A stretch of 64,000 nucleotides of DNA, taken from the NCBI GenBank assembly GCA_951813555.1, contig OX638344.1:496001-560000 (forward strand). The letters are read 5' to 3'. This document shows, piece after piece, positions 26,392-34,225 of this stretch (within the stretch, counting starts at the first letter, position 1; every line of letters starts with the position of its first letter). Made by a program: the position numbers and the translations under genes. This DNA comes from an uncultured Acidimicrobiales bacterium (GTDB taxonomy: Bacteria > Actinomycetota > Acidimicrobiia > Acidimicrobiales > Bin134). The notes beneath the pieces were generated by a model. It had not been told where the DNA came from, made no database searches, and saw only the letters and a program-made list of their open reading frames with translations.

Positions 26392-26859
26392 TCAGACGAA
26401 TTCCCCGCCCGCGAACCATCGGTCGAACGCAGGCCGCATGGCCACATCGATCAGCTCGATCCTCTGGCCGGTGCTGGGCGGAACCAAGAAGGCGAACCCC
26501 TCTATGCCGCCGTTTTCACCGGCCCCTCCGTAGGTCAGCTCACACCCACCGGCCATGAGCGTCTCGATGTCGGCGTGGAGGTCGTCGGTCCAATAGCCGA
26601 GGTGGTTGAGTCCCCCGTAGAGTTCTGCGTCCCAGAACGATCCTTTGGGACCGTCGGCCAGCTCAAGCTGCACCGGGCCTTCCACCGTGTAGGAGAACCG
26701 CACGCTGGTGGAAACCACTTCGCCGCCCACCAACAAGTCGAGATCGAGCGACTGCAAGGAGTGCCACGTCACCCCGGTGGAGGCCGATATCTCAGCCATG
26801 GCCTCCTCGACATCGGCCACGACGATGCCGGCATGAAACGGGTCAGTGATCAGAGCCAT
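26392..26859 (-). CDS. VOC (glyoxalase/bleomycin-resistance) superfamily protein
   Basis: A 155-residue metal-binding vicinal-oxygen-chelate protein. The two beta-alpha modules are visible: FHAGIVVADVEEAMAEI at the start and LNHLGYWTDDLHADIETL in the middle, with His at equivalent positions and a Glu in RIELIDVA as likely ligands. The reaction is unknown. It is a paralogue of the VOC protein at 52421-52948, sharing HLGYW, RFSYT/RFTYS and the WxAGxEF ending. It sits 12 bp after the PhyH-like gene. Confidence 0.85.
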   Translation of the reverse strand: MALITDPFHAGIVVADVEEAMAEISASTGVTWHSLQSLDLDLLVGGEVVSTSVRFSYTVEGPVQLELADGPKGSFWDAELYGGLNHLGYWTDDLHADIETLMAGGCELTYGGAGENGGIEGFAFLVPPSTGQRIELIDVAMRPAFDRWFAGGEFV

Positions 26860-26871
26860 GGCGGCACGGTA

Positions 26872-27756
26872 TCAGCCGCCCAGGTCGTCGATGTCGGTCA
26901 CAAACTCGCGGGCGTTCTCGTTGAACTCCGCGACGACGCCGATGGTCTTGGCCTTGGCGGTGCCTCCCCGCAGCGCGGCCAGGGGGTCGGTTTGGTCGCC
27001 GACATAGCCGAGGGCGAAGGCGCCTTGGGTGTAGCCCATCATTCGCAGCAGGTCGTCGTTGAGGGTGCGGGCGATCTCCGGCGGGCAGGCCAGGTACTGG
27101 TTCTCCTCTTGGCGCACCCAGCCCGCGGCGTAAGTGATGTTCACCCCCCGGCGCACGCCGCCGCTGGTGTTGGCTCCGGCGCCGTGCAGCACCTTGCCCT
27201 CGTAAAACAGCACACTCCCCCGGCGCATCTCGGCCTGGGCATCGAGCATACGTAGGGATCGTTCGTCGTCGACCCCGGAGGTGCCTGCCAGGATGTGAGT
27301 GGCGCCGTTTTCGGCAGTGAAGTCCGTGAGGGCCCACATGGTGTTGCACTGCACGTGGTAGTCGGCCCCGAAGGGGAAGAAGTCGAAGGCCATCTCGTCT
27401 CGGTGCAGCTTCTGGCGAGTCTCCCCTGGCTCGACCGTAATGATCTGGGTGAGGTGGAGCTGCACCGCGCTCACATGGCTGAGGAATTCGCTGACCACGC
27501 CGACTGCCACCGGGTGCATGACCAACTCCCGAGCGGTGGGACAGCGGGCCACCAGGGCGCCGGTGCGCCGGGTGTAGCGCCCGTCGTACTCGTCTCGCCC
27601 CGCATCGGAGGCTTCGATGAAGGGCATGGCCTCGGCTTCGAGGCGGTCCATGGTGGCCGAGTCGGCCACGCCGTCGACGATGGCGTAGCCGAAGCGGCGC
27701 AGATGGTCGCTCACCTCGGCTGGGTCGGCGGAGGGCGGGAAATGACTCAGAGCCAC
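26872..27756 (-). CDS. Phytanoyl-CoA dioxygenase (PhyH) family protein
   Basis: A 294-residue Fe(II)/2-oxoglutarate oxygenase of the PhyH family. The iron triad is H118 and D120 (KLHRDEMAF) and H191 (GKVLHGAGANTS), with R203 (VRRGVNITY) as the likely 2-oxoglutarate anchor. GSVLFYEGKVLHG is typical of the family. The substrate cannot be told from sequence. It is the first gene of a minus-strand trio with a VOC protein and another oxygenase, and its start is 32 bp from the divergent ChbG-like gene. Confidence 0.88.
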   Translation of the reverse strand: MALSHFPPSADPAEVSDHLRRFGYAIVDGVADSATMDRLEAEAMPFIEASDAGRDEYDGRYTRRTGALVARCPTARELVMHPVAVGVVSEFLSHVSAVQLHLTQIITVEPGETRQKLHRDEMAFDFFPFGADYHVQCNTMWALTDFTAENGATHILAGTSGVDDERSLRMLDAQAEMRRGSVLFYEGKVLHGAGANTSGGVRRGVNITYAAGWVRQEENQYLACPPEIARTLNDDLLRMMGYTQGAFALGYVGDQTDPLAALRGGTAKAKTIGVVAEFNENAREFVTDIDDLGG

Positions 27757-27773
27757 GACAAGATGGTAAGCGG

Positions 27774-27788
27774 ACTAGTTTCGAAACT
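27774..27788. promoter_or_regulatory. Palindrome in a 32-bp divergent intergenic gap
   Basis: ACTAGTTTCGAAACT at 27774-27788 contains the perfect 12-bp palindrome AGTTTCGAAACT (27777-27788) and touches the GTG start of the deacetylase gene. A near copy stands at 58930-58942, between the second livJ-type gene and a P450 gene. It may be an operator. Confidence 0.45.
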
Positions 27789-28640
27789 GTGACTCGACTG
27801 GTGATCCACGCCGACGATGTGGGGATGTGCCATGGCGCGAACCGGGCCTACGTGGAGTTGTCGCACTTCGGCACAATCACGTCGGGCTCGGTGATGGTGC
27901 CGTGCCCGTGGTTCAGCGAGATTGCCGAGATCGCAGCCAACGATGACACCCTCGACTGCGGCATCCACCTCACGCTCAACGCCGAGAAGGCCCACTACCG
28001 CTGGGGACCGGTGAGCTCGGCAGGCCCGTCGTCAGGCCTGCTCGATGAGCAAGGCTTTCTGTGGCGGGACGTAGCTTCGGTTCGCCGAAACGCCCATCCC
28101 GACGCGGTAGAGCAGGAATGGCGGGCCCAGATCGACCGGGCGTTGGCCGCAGGGATCAACGTGACCCATCTCGATGCCCACATGGGCTCGGCGCTGGCCC
28201 CGGAATGGTGCGATCGCTACGTTGCGGTGGGCGTGGACTACGGCGTGCCCGTGCTCATTACTGATTCGCTGGCCGCTTACGGCCCCAATCGCCACGTGGC
28301 TGGCTCTGCTGAGGCCCAATCGGCCGACGACGCCATCAAAGCAGCCGCAGCTAGTGCCCGGGAGGCAGGAATGCCAGTGTTCGACGCGGTCCTGGAGACC
28401 GACTTCGCCCGGCCGCCGCACCAGCCGGCCAACTATGAGGTGATTCTCGGCAAACTCGACGCCAATTTGGTGTTCTGCGCCTTCCACCCCAATGCGCCTG
28501 GCGGGGCCGAGATCGAGGTGATCGAGCCCGACACCTTCCACGTCCGCACTGACGAGTACGAACTGTTCGGCACCGGCACCTGGAAGAACTGGCTCACCGG
28601 CCAACCCTACGAGCTGGCCTCCATGGCTGATCTGGCCTAG
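27789..28640 (+). CDS. ChbG/YdjC-like carbohydrate deacetylase
   Basis: A 283-residue metal-dependent deacetylase of the YdjC/ChbG family, which removes acetyl groups from N-acetylated sugars in characterised members. The N-terminal HADD at 7-10 is the signature (metal and catalytic Asp), and GIHLTLN and HLDAHMGS carry the other metal histidines. The start is a GTG directly after a palindrome. No sugar-uptake genes are adjacent, so the true substrate may be another small acylated compound. Confidence 0.87.
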   Translation: MTRLVIHADDVGMCHGANRAYVELSHFGTITSGSVMVPCPWFSEIAEIAANDDTLDCGIHLTLNAEKAHYRWGPVSSAGPSSGLLDEQGFLWRDVASVRRNAHPDAVEQEWRAQIDRALAAGINVTHLDAHMGSALAPEWCDRYVAVGVDYGVPVLITDSLAAYGPNRHVAGSAEAQSADDAIKAAAASAREAGMPVFDAVLETDFARPPHQPANYEVILGKLDANLVFCAFHPNAPGGAEIEVIEPDTFHVRTDEYELFGTGTWKNWLTGQPYELASMADLA

Positions 28641-28646
28641 CTGCCC

Positions 28647-29357
28647 CTAGCCGGCGGGGTGGGCGTCGAGGTGGCGCCGGCCTTGGCGGCGCATGAGGGT
28701 CCAAGTCTGCTCTAGGTAGCCAGCCTGGTCGTCAACCAGCTTCTTCAGCCCCAAGCGCAGGTGCTCGGGGATCTCGGGGGCGTCGGTGGACTCGAGGATC
28801 ACGTCGAGTTGGGCTTGGTCTTCCAGGGTGGCGTGGAGGGCGGCGGCCCGGGCCAGGGTGGCGCCCACAGTGATGGCCCCGTGCCACGGGATGATCACGG
28901 TGTGGTTGGTCTCGATGGCCGGCCCGATGGATTCGAACCGGTCATCGGGGCTGAGCACCTGGTCGTCGTGGAAGATGCAGCACAGGTTGTGGCGCATCTT
29001 CAGCGGTCGGGCCAACGAGGCCAGCGCGGTGATCCACCGTCCGTGGCTGTGAACAATGGCGTTCACATCGCGGCGGTGCTGGTACACCCCGGCGTGGAAC
29101 TCGAAGCCCAAACTCACCTCCCGGTTGCCCTCCAGCAGGTTGCCGCCGTAGTCAAGCTTCATCACGTCGTCGGCGGTGACTTCGCCGAGAGTGCGGTCGA
29201 AGGCATTGATCCAGAAGGCGTCCTCGCCGGTGGCCCGAACGCTCACGTGGCCGCCGATGCCGGTATCGCACCCCCGAACAGTCAAGGCCCGGCAGGCCAG
29301 CACGATGTCGTCCACAACCTCGTTCGCCTCGCCGTTAGCTACTTCCGAAGTTCTCAT
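28647..29357 (-). CDS. Class II aldolase/adducin family protein
   Basis: A 236-residue protein of the zinc-dependent class II aldolase family (fuculose-phosphate aldolase-like). The zinc site is seen in HSHGRW (H103, H105) and in a later His (PWHGAITVG). A Glu around FEFHAG is in place for catalysis. The start MRTSEVANGE at 29357 is an ATG within a longer open frame that has no further homology. It is convergent with the deacetylase (6 bp) and divergent from the PanE-like gene. The substrate is unknown. Confidence 0.85.
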   Translation of the reverse strand: MRTSEVANGEANEVVDDIVLACRALTVRGCDTGIGGHVSVRATGEDAFWINAFDRTLGEVTADDVMKLDYGGNLLEGNREVSLGFEFHAGVYQHRRDVNAIVHSHGRWITALASLARPLKMRHNLCCIFHDDQVLSPDDRFESIGPAIETNHTVIIPWHGAITVGATLARAAALHATLEDQAQLDVILESTDAPEIPEHLRLGLKKLVDDQAGYLEQTWTLMRRQGRRHLDAHPAG

Positions 29358-29443
29358 GGCCCTAGAGTACGGCATCGATGCGACATGGCCAGAATAAAGC
29401 CGCCGAGCCTCCCGATGACACCTCTTGATCCTAGGCAACATCG

Positions 29444-30391
29444 ATGACGACCGTGGTTGTGCTGGGTGCTGGTGCGCTGGGTTCGGTGTATGGGGCGTGG
29501 TTTGCTGAGGCCGGTGCCGAGGTAACTCTGGTGGCCCGACCGGCCCACGCCGAGGCAGTGAATCGGGCTGGACTGCGCATTGACGATCAGCCTCCCGTGG
29601 CGGTGCGGGCCATGACCAACCCGGCCGAAGCCGGCGACTGCGACATTGTCTTGTTGGCCAGCAAGGCGTTCGACAACGCCGAGTTGCTGGGCAACTACCG
29701 GGGAACGGCCCGAGCCGCCTTCTCGGTTCAGAACGGCGTGCGCCAAGCTGAGCCAATGGTGGACCGGTTCGGCTCTGCCGCGGTGGGCTGCGTGTCGCTG
29801 GTGGGCGGCACGCTGGGCCAGCCCGGCCACGCCTCCCACTCATTTGACGGCCCCACCTTGCTGGGCGATCTCACCACCACCGCGCCGGGCACGGCGGCGG
29901 CCATTGCCACGGCCCTGCCGGATCGCAAACTAGAGGTCCAAGACGATATCGCCCCCGCACTGTGGTCCAAGGGGGTACTGGCCGCCGCGGCCATGGGCGT
30001 GGTGGGGTTGACCCGGTTGGTGTACCACCGCATCTTCCTCATGCCCGAGACCCGGGACGTTTTCTACGACCTGGCCTGCGAAGGGGCTTCCATCGCCGCG
30101 GCAGAGGGAGTTGGACTGATCGACGGCCACGGCCCGTTCCAGATCCGGGCGCTCACCCAAGAGAGCCGGGCCGAGGCCCACCAGCGGCTCCAAGCCGTGG
30201 GCCAGCGCATGGAGGCAGCCGGAGAAACCCAGGTACGAGTGTCCATATTGCAGAGCATCGACCGAGGGCGGCCGTTCGAGGTGCAAGCGGTTTTCGCCGA
30301 CTTAGTGGAGATTGCCGATGGTCACGGGCTCGAAGTGCCAACTCTGAGGGCCGTCACCCGGCTGTTGACCGCGGCCATGCCAGGGGGATGA
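29444..30391 (+). CDS. Ketopantoate-reductase-like (PanE/ApbA family) protein
   Basis: A 315-residue NADPH-binding reductase of the ApbA/PanE fold. The Rossmann motif is GAGALGS (8-14), and a lysine stands in LASKAFDN. The C-terminal domain has WSKGVLAAAAMGVVGLT where true ketopantoate reductases read WxKLxxNxxxN, so both asparagines of that motif are missing. It is probably not a pantothenate enzyme but a reductase for another 2-oxo acid. It lies 7 bp upstream of an FMN hydroxy-acid dehydrogenase, a logical partner acting on 2-hydroxy acids. Confidence 0.85.
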   Translation: MTTVVVLGAGALGSVYGAWFAEAGAEVTLVARPAHAEAVNRAGLRIDDQPPVAVRAMTNPAEAGDCDIVLLASKAFDNAELLGNYRGTARAAFSVQNGVRQAEPMVDRFGSAAVGCVSLVGGTLGQPGHASHSFDGPTLLGDLTTTAPGTAAAIATALPDRKLEVQDDIAPALWSKGVLAAAAMGVVGLTRLVYHRIFLMPETRDVFYDLACEGASIAAAEGVGLIDGHGPFQIRALTQESRAEAHQRLQAVGQRMEAAGETQVRVSILQSIDRGRPFEVQAVFADLVEIADGHGLEVPTLRAVTRLLTAAMPGG

Positions 30392-30398
30392 AAAGACG

Positions 30399-31586
30399 AT
30401 GAAACTGCGCAACCTGCCCGGGATGCTGGCCCGAGCCCCCAAGGGGTCCAACCGATGGCATACCTATGCCGACCTGCGGGAAGCCGCCCGGCGGCGGCTG
30501 CCCAAGATGGTGTTCGACTTCGTGGAAGGCGGCGCGGAGGGCGAACTGTCCATCGCTGCCAACCGGGCTGCCATCGACAAGGTGGAACTGGCCCCCAACT
30601 ACCTGGTGGACGTGGCCGACCGGGAGGTGTCCACCACCGTGTTGGGCCAACCGGTTTCACTCCCGTTCCTGCTGGCCCCCGCCGGGCTGGCCACGCTGGT
30701 GCATCGAGAGGGCGAACTCGCCGCGGCCCGAGCCGCCGCTGCGGCGGGCACCGTGTTCGCGGTGAGCACCGGATCGGGCTACTCGCTGGAGGACATTGCC
30801 GACGCCGCCCCCGATGGCCGGCGGTGGTTCCAGCTCTACCTGTGGAAGAGCCCCGATGTTGTGCGATCGCTGGTTCGCCGGGCTCGCGACGCCGGTTACG
30901 AGGCACTGGTGCTGACCGTTGATGTGCCTGTGGTGGGCAAACGGGAGCGCGACCTGCGCAATGGCATGTCGCTGCCTCCCCGCATCCGATGGAATAGCGC
31001 CCTGGACACCGCCCGGCGGCTCCGGTGGCTGCGCCAACTGATCGCTGGCCCCGACATCACCTTTGGCAGCCTGGTGGAGTTGGGCATCGGCGACGACGCC
31101 AGCGCCATCGGCGCCTATGTGGATCGAGAGTTGGCCGACCCGTCTCGCACCTGGGATGACTTGACCTGGCTGCGGCAAGAGTGGGACGGCCCGCTATTGA
31201 TCAAAGGAGTAATCACCGTGGCCGACGCCGAGGCCGCGGTGCGATGGGGGGCCGACGGGGTGATCGTGTCGAACCACGGCGGCCGCCAGCTTGACTCGGT
31301 GCCCGGCGCGTTCGCCGTGCTCCCCCGCATCGCCGAGGCGGTGGGCGACCGGGCCGAAGTGCTGGTGGACGGCGGTTGCCAACGGGGCACAGATGTGGTG
31401 AAAGCCCGAGCCCTCGGTGCCCAGGCGGCCATGGGCGGGCGGAGCTGGTTCTGGGGTTTAGCGGTGGCCGGCGAGGCCGGCGTGGCCCGGATGCTGGACA
31501 TCTACCGAGCCGACATCGATCGGACATTGGCCCTGGTGGGCCGGCGGCGTTTTGACGACATCGGACCAGATCTGGTGGCCGAATAG
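30399..31586 (+). CDS. FMN-dependent 2-hydroxy-acid dehydrogenase/oxidase
   Basis: A 395-residue TIM-barrel flavoenzyme of the glycolate oxidase, lactate and mandelate dehydrogenase family that oxidises an L-2-hydroxy acid to a 2-oxo acid. K269 (LLIKGV) binds FMN, and the catalytic SNHGGRQLD motif gives H293 and R296. FDFVEGGAEGE near residue 40 is typical. Acceptor and substrate are open; mandelate- or lactate-type are both possible. It follows the PanE-like gene by 7 bp in one operon and ends 109 bp before a Liv-type importer. Confidence 0.9.
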   Translation: MKLRNLPGMLARAPKGSNRWHTYADLREAARRRLPKMVFDFVEGGAEGELSIAANRAAIDKVELAPNYLVDVADREVSTTVLGQPVSLPFLLAPAGLATLVHREGELAAARAAAAAGTVFAVSTGSGYSLEDIADAAPDGRRWFQLYLWKSPDVVRSLVRRARDAGYEALVLTVDVPVVGKRERDLRNGMSLPPRIRWNSALDTARRLRWLRQLIAGPDITFGSLVELGIGDDASAIGAYVDRELADPSRTWDDLTWLRQEWDGPLLIKGVITVADAEAAVRWGADGVIVSNHGGRQLDSVPGAFAVLPRIAEAVGDRAEVLVDGGCQRGTDVVKARALGAQAAMGGRSWFWGLAVAGEAGVARMLDIYRADIDRTLALVGRRRFDDIGPDLVAE

Positions 31587-31605
31587 GACGCGCGCAATTG
31601 CTACA

Positions 31606-31682
31606 AATTTCCAGAAATTGCCTCTGTCAGGGGTGTAAATGGGCGCGCTACTCTGTGGGCCGAATATGTACAGACATGTCTG
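31606..31682 (+). promoter_or_regulatory. Palindromes upstream of the first livJ-type gene
   Basis: The gap 31587-31695 holds two palindromes: AATTTC-ca-GAAATT (31606-31619) and a perfect CAGACATGTCTG (31671-31682) next to the ribosome binding site (ggggagga). The region is more AT-rich than its surroundings and is a fair promoter/operator candidate. No regulator gene is adjacent. Confidence 0.5.
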
Positions 31683-31695
31683 GGGAGGACTCGTT

Positions 31696-33015
31696 ATGAG
31701 CCGCTATAAGATTCTGGGACTCATTCGACTTGGTCGGCTTTCTATCCCCTTTGTCGTCGCCTTGCTGGCCGTGTTCGCACTGCTGGCGACGAGCTGCGGC
31801 AATGACGATGACGACGGTTCGGGCGGCCGAGTAGATGCCTTGGGCGACGGCTCGTTGGGCATCGTGACCGTGGCCGAAGGCGAGTCCATTCAGATTCGCT
31901 CGCTCAACGCCATCAGCGGGCCGGTGGCCTTCTTGGGCCTCCCCAATCAGCGCGCTATTGAACTGGCCATAGCCGACTACGGAGCGGTCATGGGCTTCTC
32001 CGTTGACCTGGGCACTCCACTCGACGACCTGTGCTCACCGGAAGGGGGCCAGGCTGCGGCCCAAACCATCGTGGCCGACGAGCAGGTGATCGGCGTGATC
32101 GGCACCTCTTGTAGCGGTGCTGCGGTAGCTGCCGCCCCGCTGGTAACCGAAGCGGGCATGGTCATGATCTCACCGTCGAACACTTCGCCCGCCCTCACCT
32201 CGGACTTCGAGGGCAACGCCGGAGCGAACTACAGCGTGGGCTACTACCGGACCGCCCACAACGACGTGGTGCAGGGCGCGGCCATGGCCAACTTCGTATT
32301 CTCCGAGCTGGGCGTGGACAACGCGGCGGCCATCCACGATGGAGATCCCTACACCCAGGGACTGGCCCAAGCCTTCCGCAACTCATTCGAGGAGCTTGGC
32401 GGCACGGTCTCCGGCTTCACCGGCATCAACAAAGGAGACACCGACATGGTGCCCGCCCTCACCGAGGTGGCCGGCGGCTCGCCTGGAGCCCTGTTCTTCC
32501 CCATCTTCCAGCCTGAGGGCGACTTCATCGCCGGCCAAGCACCCACCGTCTCTGGCCTGGAGAGCACTCAGCTGCTGGCCGCCGACGGGTTGCTGGTAGA
32601 TGAATTCTTGGCTTTGGGCGACTCCGAGGGCATGTACTTCTCCGGTCCTGACCTCCGGTTCGGAACCAACATGAACCAGAGCACGGGCCAAAACGCCGAC
32701 CAGATCCTGGCCGCCTACAACCAGGCCCACGGCGAGGCGCCCTCGGCGGCCTTCTGGGGGCACTCCTACGACGCAACCACGCTGCTCCTCGACGCCATCG
32801 CCGCGGCATCGTGGGTGGAAGACGGCGACCTTTACATCGACCGGGCCGGCGTGCGCCAGCACCTGAACTCGGTCAGCGGCTACCGCGGTATCACCGGAAC
32901 CCTGAGCTGCGACGACTTCGGCGACTGCGCCTCCCCGAAGATCACCATCATTCACCACGAGAGCTCAGCTGCCATCGAGGCCAGCAAGAACAACGTCGTC
33001 TACTCGTACCCCTAA
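31696..33015 (+). CDS. Branched-chain-type ABC substrate-binding lipoprotein (LivJ-like)
   Basis: A 439-residue binding lipoprotein of the Leu/Ile/Val (HAAT) family. The signal ends in a lipobox with Cys at 34 (LLATSC), followed by the Asp-rich CGNDDDDGS start. The binding domain has QIRSLNAISGPVAFLG, IGVIGTSCSGAAVAAAPLV and the SPSNTSPAL pocket motif. I chose the ATG at 31696 behind ggggagga; the open frame upstream has no signal-peptide character. It starts a five-gene importer operon. Such importers carry amino acids, amides or aromatic acids; the ligand is unknown. Confidence 0.9.
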   Translation: MSRYKILGLIRLGRLSIPFVVALLAVFALLATSCGNDDDDGSGGRVDALGDGSLGIVTVAEGESIQIRSLNAISGPVAFLGLPNQRAIELAIADYGAVMGFSVDLGTPLDDLCSPEGGQAAAQTIVADEQVIGVIGTSCSGAAVAAAPLVTEAGMVMISPSNTSPALTSDFEGNAGANYSVGYYRTAHNDVVQGAAMANFVFSELGVDNAAAIHDGDPYTQGLAQAFRNSFEELGGTVSGFTGINKGDTDMVPALTEVAGGSPGALFFPIFQPEGDFIAGQAPTVSGLESTQLLAADGLLVDEFLALGDSEGMYFSGPDLRFGTNMNQSTGQNADQILAAYNQAHGEAPSAAFWGHSYDATTLLLDAIAAASWVEDGDLYIDRAGVRQHLNSVSGYRGITGTLSCDDFGDCASPKITIIHHESSAAIEASKNNVVYSYP

Positions 33016-33040
33016 GGGACCACGCCTGACGAACTAGCCA

Positions 33041-33088
33041 AAGCCCTGCGACACCGCCGCTGAACAGAGGTGGCGATGTCGTAGGCTT
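33041..33088 (+). repeat. Hairpin between livJ- and livH-type genes
   Basis: The sequence can fold into a stem: AAGCC (33041-33045) with GGCTT (33084-33088), CGACA (33049-33053) with TGTCG (33077-33081), and CGCC (33055-33058) with GGCG (33072-33075). No T run follows. It may protect the binding-protein mRNA or lower expression of the genes behind it. Confidence 0.55.
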
Positions 33089-33103
33089 GGCCTCGGCAGG
33101 AGT

Positions 33104-34225
33104 ATGAGGCAGCCGGGCATGCAGCTGACCACCAAGCAACGCACGAGGGTCGACTGGTTTCTCACCGTCCTCCGAGTGATCGCATTCTTGGTGATCGGCG
33201 CCGGGTTCTTGGCCTTCGTCGCCCAGGCCATAAATAGCGACAACCCGTTCGCCCGGTGGGCCAACCCCGATGCCATCAACCTGACCGGCGAGCAGTTGCA
33301 AGGACTCGTGGTAACCGGTCTGGCCCAGGGAGCCATGTACGGGCTCATCGCGCTGGGCTATTCGATGGTGTACGGGGTGCTGGGTTTCATCAATTTCGCC
33401 CATGGCGAGGTGTTCATGGTGGGGGCCATGACCGGAGCCATCACCTCCAGCAAACTGGCCGAGGCCGGTTACTGGGAGAGCAGCTTCGTTCTCTGCCTGC
33501 TGCTGGTAGTGGTGCTGTCCATGGTGGTGTGCACCGTCACCGCCGTGATCATGGAGCGGGTGGCCTACCGTCCGCTGCGGGGCAAACCCCGGCTCATCCC
33601 GCTAATCACTTCCATCGGAGTGTCGTTCTTCCTCCAGAACTGCGTGCTGGTGCTGCTGGGGTCAACCGTCAAGTCGTATCCCGATCTGCCCAACTGGCTC
33701 ACTGACAAGCGGACCTTCCTGGAGATCCAAGGCTCCAAGATCCTGGTGCTGGTAGTGGCCGCTCTGGCGATGGCCGGGCTGTGGTACCTGGTTGAGAAGA
33801 CCAAGACCGGGAAGGCCATGCGGGCGGTGGCCGAGGACGCCGAAATCGCCTCGCTCATGGGCATCGACGTAAACCGCATCATCGTGAAGACCTTCGCGGT
33901 GGGGGGGGCGATGGCCGGGGTGGCCGGCATCTTGTGGGGGCTGCTATTCCGCAGCGTGGTCCACACCACCGGGTTCTTGCCCGGAATCAAGGCGTTCAGC
34001 TCTGCGGTGGTGGGCGGCATCGGCAACCTCGGGGGCTCCATGGCCGGGGGCCTCACCATCGGCGTGGCCGAATCTCTGGGTCCGCTGATGATCCTGGAAC
34101 CGCTGGGGGTGAGCGGGCCCTCGCAGTTGCGCGACGCGGTGGCGTTTGCCGTGCTCATCATCGTGCTGCTGGTGCGGCCCAGCGGCATCTTCGGCGAGCG
34201 GCTCCCCTCTGAGGAGCGCACATGA
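33104..34225 (+). CDS. Branched-chain-type ABC permease (LivH-like)
   Basis: A 373-residue membrane permease of the LivH family. After an extended N-terminus with one extra hydrophobic segment (VIAFLVIGAGFLAFVAQA), the family core begins at GLAQGAMYGLIALGYSMVYGV. The ATPase-contact loop and the GLLFRSVVHTTGFLPGIKAF region are typical. It starts at the ATG at 33104, and an ATG at 33119 is a possible alternative. The stop overlaps the next gene by 4 bp. It forms the transmembrane channel with the LivM-like protein. Confidence 0.88.
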   Translation: MRQPGMQLTTKQRTRVDWFLTVLRVIAFLVIGAGFLAFVAQAINSDNPFARWANPDAINLTGEQLQGLVVTGLAQGAMYGLIALGYSMVYGVLGFINFAHGEVFMVGAMTGAITSSKLAEAGYWESSFVLCLLLVVVLSMVVCTVTAVIMERVAYRPLRGKPRLIPLITSIGVSFFLQNCVLVLLGSTVKSYPDLPNWLTDKRTFLEIQGSKILVLVVAALAMAGLWYLVEKTKTGKAMRAVAEDAEIASLMGIDVNRIIVKTFAVGGAMAGVAGILWGLLFRSVVHTTGFLPGIKAFSSAVVGGIGNLGGSMAGGLTIGVAESLGPLMILEPLGVSGPSQLRDAVAFAVLIIVLLVRPSGIFGERLPSEERT

